Assembly (NCBI GenBank): GCA_003132585.1
Contig: PKYG01000106.1
Location: 1-34,607 of the forward strand
DNA length: 34,607 nt
Direction: 5' to 3'
From: Actinomycetota bacterium
GTDB lineage: Bacteria > Actinomycetota > Thermoleophilia > UBA2241
Shown one piece after another: positions 1 to 5,528 of this stretch (position 1 is the first letter of the stretch; every line of letters starts with the position of its first letter). The translations under genes were made by a program, and so were the position numbers. Under the pieces are notes generated by a model that saw nothing but the letters and a program-made list of their open reading frames with translations, did no database searches and was not told the origin of the DNA.

Positions 1-980
1 GCCGAGATGATCTCGCCCGCATCGACGAACACGAGCGGGTTGTCGGTCACCGAGTCGATCTCGATCGTGATCACCTCGCGCAACCAGCGAAATCCATCGC
101 GACAGGCACCGTGCACCTGCGGGATGCAGCGCACGGAATAGGCATCCTGCACCTTGTCGCAGTTCAGGTGCGACAACATGATCGCGCTGCCGTCGACGGC
201 AGCGCGCACATTGGCGGCGCTCAGGCGCTGACCGGGGATCGGACGCAAGAGCTGGATGCGCTCCTGGAACGGCCCGATCGAGCAGCGCAGCCCCTCGATG
301 CTCATCGCGCCGATGAGGTCGGCGCTGTCGAGCACGCTCTCGCCGTCGATCACCGCCAGGCAGCCGATCGCCGCCATGTACTGTGTGCCGTTGATCAGCG
401 AGACGCCCTCCTTGGGCTCCATCACCAGCGGCTTCAGGCCGGCGCCGCGCAGCGCCGGCTCCGCCGGCACGCGGCGTCCATCGCTCGTGAGCAGCTCCCC
501 TTCTCCGATCATTGCCAGCACCATGTGCGCCGACGGGGCGAGATCGCCCGAAGCGCCCAACGAGCCGCGCGACGGCACGAACGGCACGAGGTCGGCGGCG
601 AGCATGTCCGCCAGCAGGTCGACGACCTCCTGGCGCACTCCCGAGTGGCCCTTGGCAAACGTGTTGATGCGGATCGCCATCGCCGCCCGCACCACGTCGC
701 GCGGCAGCGGCTCGCCGACGCCGACAGCGTGGCTGCGCACGAGGTTCTCCTGCAGCTCTCGCGCCTTGGCGACGGGGATATGGGTCGTCGCGAGCTGACC
801 GAAGCCGGTGGTGACGCCGTAGGCGACACGGCCTGCGGCGATCACGCGATCGATCACGGCGTGCGCGTCGGCGATGCGGGCGCGGCCCGCATCGCCGACG
901 CGCACTCGCGCGCCGTGACGCGCGATCGCGGCCACATCTTCGATTCTCAGCGGCCCTTCGCCCATCGCCACATCGACCAT
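1..980 (-). CDS. hutH: histidine ammonia-lyase, 5' part (C-terminus beyond the window)
   Basis: The enzyme removes ammonia from L-histidine to give urocanate, the first step of histidine breakdown. Translating the minus strand from ATG at 980 gives about 326 residues before the window ends. The MIO-forming Ala-Ser-Gly lies at residues 143-145 inside GSLGASGDLAP, close to its position in Pseudomonas HAL. Also present are the YGVTTGFG loop with the catalytic Tyr near residue 52, LQENLVRSHAVGVGEPL, INGTQYM and the AYSIRCIPQVHG block typical of histidine rather than phenylalanine lyases. A GGAGGG ribosome site lies 7 nt before the ATG and fixes the start. A possible -10 box (TAGAAT, read on the minus strand at 1033-1038) lies upstream, with no convincing -35. 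A sister tyrosine or phenylalanine lyase is possible but less likely. No other hut gene is in the window. Confidence 0.93.
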   Translation of the reverse strand, partial: MVDVAMGEGPLRIEDVAAIARHGARVRVGDAGRARIADAHAVIDRVIAAGRVAYGVTTGFGQLATTHIPVAKARELQENLVRSHAVGVGEPLPRDVVRAAMAIRINTFAKGHSGVRQEVVDLLADMLAADLVPFVPSRGSLGASGDLAPSAHMVLAMIGEGELLTSDGRRVPAEPALRGAGLKPLVMEPKEGVSLINGTQYMAAIGCLAVIDGESVLDSADLIGAMSIEGLRCSIGPFQERIQLLRPIPGQRLSAANVRAAVDGSAIMLSHLNCDKVQDAYSVRCIPQVHGACRDGFRWLREVITIEIDSVTDNPLVFVDAGEIIS

Positions 981-1225
981 AGCGCGTCCCTCCAGTCCGG
1001 TGCACCCGGTACGCCCCGCATTCGACCCCGCCATTCTACTTCGCCCCGTCGTATGTCCTCCTTGAGGCTCATCTGCCCACTTAGTTGCCCATGCAGACAA
1101 CTGCGCCCGGTTGCACGGCAGCGGATATCGCTTAAGCTGTGGGCAGGTTGTGCCGATGCGTCTCTGAGCGGGTCAGCAAGGCGGAACCAGTCACGGCCGT
1201 TTTCGGACGGCAGAAAGGGAGCACT

Positions 1226-1327
1226 ATGTCGAGATTCCTGGGCAAGTACCCTCGAGTCGCCTTTTATGCCCTCCTTGTCATGTCGTTCGCCCTTGCGAGC
1301 GGTGCCGGCAAGAAGTGGGCCAGGTAG
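1226..1327 (+). CDS. 33-aa single-span membrane microprotein, first of a tandem pair
   Basis: I do not recognise a named family. The ORF has an ATG start with an AAAGGGAG ribosome site 4-5 nt before it and ends with TAG at 1325-1327. The peptide has a basic N-terminus (MSRFLGKYPR), one hydrophobic segment at about residues 11-24, then the tail ASGAGKKWAR. It resembles the next small ORF (1416-1514): both begin M-[S/T]-R, have Lys at position 7, one membrane segment and an ASGAG-x-KW tail. Paralogy plus two separate ribosome sites makes chance ORFs unlikely. It lies in line with the HD-GYP and DUF5317 genes. A weak promoter may be TTGCAC at 1111-1116 with TAAGCT at 1133-1138. A membrane regulator or a secreted signal peptide are both conceivable; neither is shown. 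Confidence 0.62.
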   Translation: MSRFLGKYPRVAFYALLVMSFALASGAGKKWAR

Positions 1328-1367
1328 CACGCAAGTTCAATCGTTGGTCATCTGAGCTCGTGGCCAA

Positions 1368-1392
1368 GTGAGGGAAACGTTTCTCATCTCAC
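1368..1392. promoter_or_regulatory. inverted repeat between the two microprotein genes
   Basis: GTGAG at 1368-1372 pairs with CTCAC at 1388-1392. Between them lies the 10-bp palindrome GAAACGTTTC at 1374-1383. The CG-centred palindrome resembles operators of LacI-family repressors; as RNA the outer arms could also form a hairpin. It sits before the ribosome site of the second microprotein gene. The function is inferred from symmetry only. Confidence 0.3.
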
Positions 1393-1415
1393 AGTGGAGA
1401 GGGGGCACGAAGCGA

Positions 1416-1514
1416 ATGACACGTCTGGTAGCGAAGAGCAAGTTCATGTACGGATTCCTGCTCATCGTCGCGTTGGTAGCGGCGAGCGGCGCGGGAGTCA
1501 AGTGGGACTGGTAG
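1416..1514 (+). CDS. 32-aa single-span membrane microprotein, second of a tandem pair
   Basis: This is a paralogue of the 33-aa ORF at 1226-1327. A GGAGAGGGGG ribosome site lies 10 nt before the ATG, and the stop is TAG at 1512-1514. The N-terminus is basic (MTRLVAKSKF), residues 11-24 are hydrophobic, and the tail is ASGAGVKWDW. The conserved ASGAG-x-KW end and the variable middle suggest that selection acts on the C-terminus. The HD-GYP gene begins 50 nt downstream on the same strand, so a shared transcript is likely. No family name is recognised and the role is unknown. Confidence 0.62.
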   Translation: MTRLVAKSKFMYGFLLIVALVAASGAGVKWDW

Positions 1515-1564
1515 CCAGCGAAGGGTTCTACGGCAGCGGCCGTGTGACCTAGACCGGTTTCGCC

Positions 1565-2899
1565 TTGTTGGCCCGCACTGAGACCGAACCATCGCCTTCC
1601 GCGAGCGCCCCCGAGTCGCCGTCCGCGATCGTTGTTCCGCGCGCGGTCACCCTGTACATCGTTGCCCTGGTCGCCGCAGCGATCGCCATCGTTTCCGCGA
1701 CCTTTCACGGTATCCTCATCGCCGATTTGCCCGACCTTCTCCTGTTCGTCGTCCTCTCAGCGCTTGGCGAACGCTGGTCGGTGGCGCTCTCGCCGAGTAC
1801 GAAGATGTCGCTGTCGTTTCCCGTTCACTACGCGGCGGCAATCCTCTTCGGTCCGGCGTTCGCCGCCGGCATCGCCGCCGCCGGGGTGCTCACCACCGAC
1901 GGTCTCTGGGCACGCAAGCCCCCCAGCCGGCTCGCATTCAACGCCGCTCAAATGGCGATCGCCGCCGCATTCTCCGGTCTGACCTATCGCTGGCTCGGCG
2001 GGGGACACCCCGTCGATCTCGCCCGCGACGCTCTGCCGCTGGCCTGTGGCGCGCTCGCCTATCTGGTCGCCAACGACACCCTGGTGGCGACCGTGCTGGC
2101 GCTTTCCGGCAGCGACTTCTTCGACGAGTGGGTGGGCACGTTCCGCGATATCGGCCTTCCCTGGGTCGCGATGGCACCACTCGGCGCATTGATCGCCTTC
2201 GCCTATCAGGACAGCCGCTGGGCACTCCTCTACTTCCCGCTGCTCGTGCTCGTCATCTACAACGGTTTCAAGCTCTATGTGACCCTCCAGCACGAGACCG
2301 ACTCGGCCTTGGTCGCGCTCGCCGACTCGATCGACAAGCGTGACAAGTACACCTTCCAGCATTCGCTGCGGGTGGCGCGGCTGGTCGAGGAGATCGCCAA
2401 CCGCATGGGGCTCTCGGCACGCGATAGGAACATGCTCGTCTCGGCCGCCAGAGTTCACGACCTCGGCAAGATCGCTACCGACAACCGCGTGCTCTTCAAG
2501 CAGTCGACACTGACCGAAGACGAGCGTCGGCTGATCAAGGCCCACTCCGCCGAGGGCGGAGAACTCGCCGGCAGGTTCAGCATGTTCAGCCGCGGCCGTC
2601 AGTACATCCGCCACCACCACGAGCGCTGGGATGGCAGCGGCTACCCGGATGGCCTCGCCGGCGAGGCCATCCCGCTCGGCGCGCGGATCATCGCCGTCGC
2701 CGACGCCTACGATGCGATGACGTCTGACCGGCCGTACCGCAAGTCGCTGCCGCACGAGGTCGCGATCGTCGAGATCCTGCGCGCCGCCGGCAAGCAGTTC
2801 GACCCTGCCGTCGTCGAGGCGTTCGTGACGCCGCTGCACGAGGACAAAGGCGCGGCTGCGTCGTCCGCGCAGCCGCAGGGATCGTGCTCGTACTCCTAG
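1565..2899 (+). CDS. membrane-bound HD-GYP cyclic-di-GMP phosphodiesterase
   Basis: The 444-aa protein has an N-terminal membrane half, with about six hydrophobic stretches between residues 28 and 230, and a cytoplasmic HD-GYP half. The metal site His298-Asp299 is in VHDLGK. The HHHERWDGSGYPDGL block puts three His at 350-352 and the GYP triplet at 359-361, followed by ADAYDAMTSDRPYR. HD-GYP enzymes hydrolyse cyclic di-GMP to pGpG or GMP. The membrane half is not a sensor domain I can name. The start is TTG at 1565 or 1568, because TAG at 1550 is in frame upstream and no ATG or GTG is available nearby; the ribosome site is poor, so the start is uncertain. The 3' end overlaps the next gene by 16 nt. 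A GGDEF cyclase at 17958-19538 could supply its substrate. Confidence 0.88.
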   Translation: MLARTETEPSPSASAPESPSAIVVPRAVTLYIVALVAAAIAIVSATFHGILIADLPDLLLFVVLSALGERWSVALSPSTKMSLSFPVHYAAAILFGPAFAAGIAAAGVLTTDGLWARKPPSRLAFNAAQMAIAAAFSGLTYRWLGGGHPVDLARDALPLACGALAYLVANDTLVATVLALSGSDFFDEWVGTFRDIGLPWVAMAPLGALIAFAYQDSRWALLYFPLLVLVIYNGFKLYVTLQHETDSALVALADSIDKRDKYTFQHSLRVARLVEEIANRMGLSARDRNMLVSAARVHDLGKIATDNRVLFKQSTLTEDERRLIKAHSAEGGELAGRFSMFSRGRQYIRHHHERWDGSGYPDGLAGEAIPLGARIIAVADAYDAMTSDRPYRKSLPHEVAIVEILRAAGKQFDPAVVEAFVTPLHEDKGAAASSAQPQGSCSYS

Positions 2900-3432
2900 C
2901 GGCACTGGTGCTCGGCCTCGCCGTCGGCTACGCCCGCGGCGGGCGCCTGGAGAACATCCGCCACCTCGAATTGCGCCGCGCCTGGCTCATCCTCGTCGCG
3001 CTCGCCCTCCAGCTGGTCGCGTTCTCACCGTTGGGCAACTGGTTCGGGAGCGCAGCGGTCATCGCTCTCCACCTCGTCTCGTACGCAGTCCTGCTCGCGT
3101 TCGGTGGTCTCAACATCCGCTCGCCCGGGATCGTCCTTGCGGCGAGCGGGGCCGCCCTCAATGGGCTCGCGATCGCCGTCAACGGCGGCTACATGCCGGC
3201 CACCCGCAGCGCGCTCTCCAGCGCCGGCCGGCTGTACGCGAGCGACACGGCCAGTAACTCGCGGATCGCCGATGCGCACACGCGGCTGCGGTTCCTTTGC
3301 GACGTGTTCGCGGTGCCGAGCGACGTGCCACTGGCGAACGTGTTCAGCCTTGGGGACGTGTGCGTCGCGATCGGCGTGGCGATCGTGCTTGGCGGCGCGA
3401 TGAACGCGCAGCCCAAGCGGGAGCAGGGTTGA
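2884..3432 (+). CDS. DUF5317 family integral membrane protein
   Basis: The 182-aa protein has about five hydrophobic segments. The order is an N-terminal helix ending in GYARGG, the LENIRHLELRRAWLI motif, further helices to about residue 105, a soluble loop containing NGGYMPATR, and a last helix near 155-172. The length and the N-terminal Gly-Arg-rich motif fit DUF5317, a family of unknown function found in actinobacteria and Gram-positive anaerobes. The start is GTG at 2884 inside the end of the HD-GYP gene, so translation is probably coupled. No enzymatic residues are apparent. Family assignment is from memory of the motif pattern. Confidence 0.72.
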   Translation: MLVLLAALVLGLAVGYARGGRLENIRHLELRRAWLILVALALQLVAFSPLGNWFGSAAVIALHLVSYAVLLAFGGLNIRSPGIVLAASGAALNGLAIAVNGGYMPATRSALSSAGRLYASDTASNSRIADAHTRLRFLCDVFAVPSDVPLANVFSLGDVCVAIGVAIVLGGAMNAQPKREQG

Positions 3433-3804
3433 GAGGCGCGCCCGCACCCTGCGGGCGAACCGGCGCACCGACGCTGACCACAACCCCCCACGGCCGCCGC
3501 GCAACGGTCCCTTACCGGCGACTTCGACGACTCTGCCGATCAGCGCCACCAACGGCACCGGTGGGTCCGCAGCGCGGCGGTTGTCGCCACGACAGACGAT
3601 CGCGTCGCGAGTGACCTTGACGACGCGATGAGTGACGACGTCCCTGCCGAGGGAGAACGTGACGACGTCGCCAGGAGTAGGTGCACGAGTCGGCTCGACG
3701 CGCACGAGATCGCCCGGTGCGAGCGTGGGGGCCATGCTCGTGCCCTGAACGTGCAGATGGGCGCTGCCGTGGTCGGCGATCGCCCGTCTCAGGTGCTCCT
3801 CGGG
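3433..3804 (-). pseudogene. ER-type (SipW-like) signal peptidase S26 remnant, no clean start or stop
   Basis: The minus strand encodes a recognisable S24/S26 peptidase core. GTSMAPTLAPGDLV carries the nucleophile Ser. GDVVTFSLGRDVVTHRVV has His where bacterial enzymes have Lys, which is the ER/SipW type. CRGDNRRAADPPVPL matches the conserved GD-N block. The frame has no start of its own: upstream it runs straight into antisense of a mannosyltransferase fragment (3805-3886), where only a GTG at 3891 without a ribosome site is available. It also has no stop, continuing antisense through the DUF5317 gene to 3025. The core is therefore likely truncated at both ends. A functional fusion starting at 3891 is possible but less likely. 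Its position after a secreted-protein gene fits a former dedicated signal peptidase. Nothing else is seen in 3433-3907. Confidence 0.6.
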
Positions 3805-3886
3805 ATCGTGCGGCGACTGGGCCTCTCGCCCGAGTGGTCGCTGGCGGCGCTGGTGCTCGCCGCCGCCGACCCGCTCGGCATCGCCC
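3805..3886 (+). repeat. 82-bp stray copy of part of the mannosyltransferase gene
   Basis: This stretch matches 5879-5960 inside the mannosyltransferase gene at 77 of 82 positions by eye, in the same orientation. It would encode LSPEWSLAALVLAAADPLGI as in that gene, but its flanks are unrelated to it: a signal-peptidase remnant on one side and the 3' end of the secreted-protein gene on the other. Confidence 0.85.
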
Positions 3887-3907
3887 GCCACGAAGATCGG
3901 CGATCGA

Positions 3908-5350
3908 TCAAAGATGCACGCTGATCTTCTTGCTGAGCGATGTCTCGGTCGAGAGGCCGGTCGTCGGAGTGCCGGTCCACGTGGCGCGCCAATACGTGGT
4001 GGCGGTCGGTGTGACCTTAGCCGAGAACTTGCCGTCGGTGCCGGTCATGACGGTCTTGTACTTGACCCAGCTGGAGCCGACCTTCTTCTGGATCGTGACC
4101 GACACGCCGGACTGCCACGCCACACCGGAGCCCATGTCGAGCGCGAGCTGACCGGTGATCGTCACGCTGAGGCCCTTCTTCACGGAGACCGACGTGGTGT
4201 TGATCGTCAGGTTCTGCGGCAAGCCGACAATCGCCTTATAACCGACCGTGCTGAGGCCGGCCTTCATCGCACCGTCGAAGTCAGCGAAACTCCGGACCAG
4301 CGGATCGGTGGGAAGCATGATCGCGGGACCATTGGCCGGAGTGGTGGCCACGAGGCCGAGGCTTGTGACCCAGTACTGGATCTTGCCGGCGGGGGCGCTC
4401 CCCGGGGCGGGATCGGGACTGATGGCGGGGTCGGTGACGGTGACCGGCTCGTAGTAGCCCCACCACGGGCTGGTGATGGCGCCTTCGTTGCTGTCCCATT
4501 CGGGCGGAGACCAGCCGCTGACCCCGCCGCTGCCCTCGTAGTCAGTCGCGATCGTCGTGGACCAGTCAGCCGAATAGAGGTAGCTCTCGTACTCGGACGG
4601 CTGGTAACCGAGCGAATGGTCGGGCCTGACCGTTTTGGCAACGACATTGGCCGGCCACTGCAGGGTGAGGTACTCGGTGCCCGTGGACGTGGGCGTGAAG
4701 GCGAACGGCTGGCCGTACGGCGTGCCGGCGACCGTCTGCCACGCAGTCGCGCTCTTCGGGAAACGGAACCCCCTCAGCGCCTGCCAGTCGTCGGTCGGGT
4801 CGGCGGAGGGGGCGTAGGTGACGTCGATGGTCGGCACGTAGCCCCAGATCTGAGTCTGGCAGGTCTCGTCGAAGGCGACGATGACGATGTAGTACGTGTC
4901 GCCGACGTAGCCGCCGGACCGGTCGTCCGCCGGGGGGTTCGGGTCCAGGAGTCTGTTGTTGATGTACGACACGTACCAGTCGACGTACTCTTTGTTGATT
5001 GGCAGATCCAACTTCAATTCGCCCAGGTAGCCTTGGTTGACGTTGAAGTAGTCGTAGGCGATCTTTGAGCTGACGCGGTCCCACTCATTGGGGCCGTACA
5101 CATACAGGTCGGCGTTCGCCCACGACGGCTTGAAAGTAAGCTCGGCGTGCGCGTAGCCGATGTGGTTGATCTTGACCGGGTATTGGTAGACCTGCGCCTG
5201 ACCCCAGATCGTGCGCACGGTCATGCCGGGTGGGAACTGCTGCTTCTCGGTGCTGGTGATGCTGATCGCGAGCGTGGTCGATGCGAACGCGAAGAGCAGC
5301 ACGAGCGTCAGAGCGACGAACAGAATGGTTCCCTTAAGGGATCGTGCCAT
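3908..5350 (-). CDS. secreted or surface protein with C-terminal Ig-like repeat domain
   Basis: The 480-aa protein starts with a clear signal peptide (MARSLKGTILF, a Leu/Phe-rich core, then ASTTLA, about residue 28). No family is recognised for the middle, which is rich in Tyr, Trp, Ser, Thr and Pro. Residues from about 385 to the end form a beta-rich segment (SVSVKKGLSVTITGQL, VTIQKKVGSSWVKYK, GKFSAKVTPTATTYWRATW) typical of bacterial Ig-like or carbohydrate-associated extracellular modules. An AAGGGGG ribosome site before ATG 5350 supports this start. The gene is divergent from the O-mannosyltransferase gene, with about 170 bp between them, and is followed by a signal-peptidase remnant. An exported, possibly O-mannosylated, cell-surface protein is the inference. 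Confidence 0.72.
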   Translation of the reverse strand: MARSLKGTILFVALTLVLLFAFASTTLAISITSTEKQQFPPGMTVRTIWGQAQVYQYPVKINHIGYAHAELTFKPSWANADLYVYGPNEWDRVSSKIAYDYFNVNQGYLGELKLDLPINKEYVDWYVSYINNRLLDPNPPADDRSGGYVGDTYYIVIVAFDETCQTQIWGYVPTIDVTYAPSADPTDDWQALRGFRFPKSATAWQTVAGTPYGQPFAFTPTSTGTEYLTLQWPANVVAKTVRPDHSLGYQPSEYESYLYSADWSTTIATDYEGSGGVSGWSPPEWDSNEGAITSPWWGYYEPVTVTDPAISPDPAPGSAPAGKIQYWVTSLGLVATTPANGPAIMLPTDPLVRSFADFDGAMKAGLSTVGYKAIVGLPQNLTINTTSVSVKKGLSVTITGQLALDMGSGVAWQSGVSVTIQKKVGSSWVKYKTVMTGTDGKFSAKVTPTATTYWRATWTGTPTTGLSTETSLSKKISVHL

Positions 5351-5434
5351 GCGAAAGCCCCCTTGAGCTCCTGCTGGTTTACCTGGACCGAGTCTCGCCA
5401 AGTCTCTGCCAACCCCCTTTTCGTCGATGCCCCC

Positions 5435-5464
5435 GTGAAGCCTTCCACTCGCGCGAACTATAAT
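5435..5464 (+). promoter_or_regulatory. promoter with a perfect -10 box upstream of the mannosyltransferase gene
   Basis: TATAAT at 5459-5464 matches the consensus fully. GTGAAG at 5435-5440, 18 nt upstream, is a weak -35. The predicted transcript start (about 5471-5472) coincides with a GTG codon that opens a short leader ORF, which would make a leaderless message. Confidence 0.5.
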
Positions 5465-5471
5465 GAGCGCC

Positions 5472-5528
5472 GTGGCCAAAGCAAACGAACCTTCTCATCA
5501 CGCGGTGACCCGCGAAGGTTCCGTGTGA
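5472..5528 (+). CDS. putative leaderless 18-aa leader peptide before the mannosyltransferase gene
   Basis: A GTG at 5472 lies 8 nt after the last base of the -10 box, the position of the expected first transcribed base. The ORF reads GTG-Ala-Lys-Ala-Asn and ends with TGA at 5526-5528, overlapping the mannosyltransferase GTG at 5525 as GTGA. An in-frame ATG at 5463 lies inside the -10 box and would not be transcribed from this promoter. There is no ribosome site, as expected for a leaderless start. It may be a regulatory leader rather than a functional peptide. Confidence 0.35.
   Translation: MAKANEPSHHAVTREGSV
5487..5521 (+). promoter_or_regulatory. hairpin that would hide the mannosyltransferase ribosome-binding site
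   Basis: GAACCTTC at 5487-5494 is the exact reverse complement of GAAGGTTC at 5514-5521, with a 19-nt loop. The GAAGG at 5514-5518 is the ribosome site of the GTG at 5525. Translation of the overlapping leader ORF would open this stem. Confidence 0.45.

Noticed and set aside
1139-1225. c-di-GMP riboswitch before the microprotein/HD-GYP operon
   Set aside because: I looked for GEMM-type conserved blocks and did not find a convincing match, although the context would have suited it.
3025-3432. Continuation of the signal-peptidase frame antisense to the DUF5317 gene
   Set aside because: Nothing peptidase-like remains beyond about 3400, and the plus strand encodes a coherent membrane protein. 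The frame is open only for lack of a stop.
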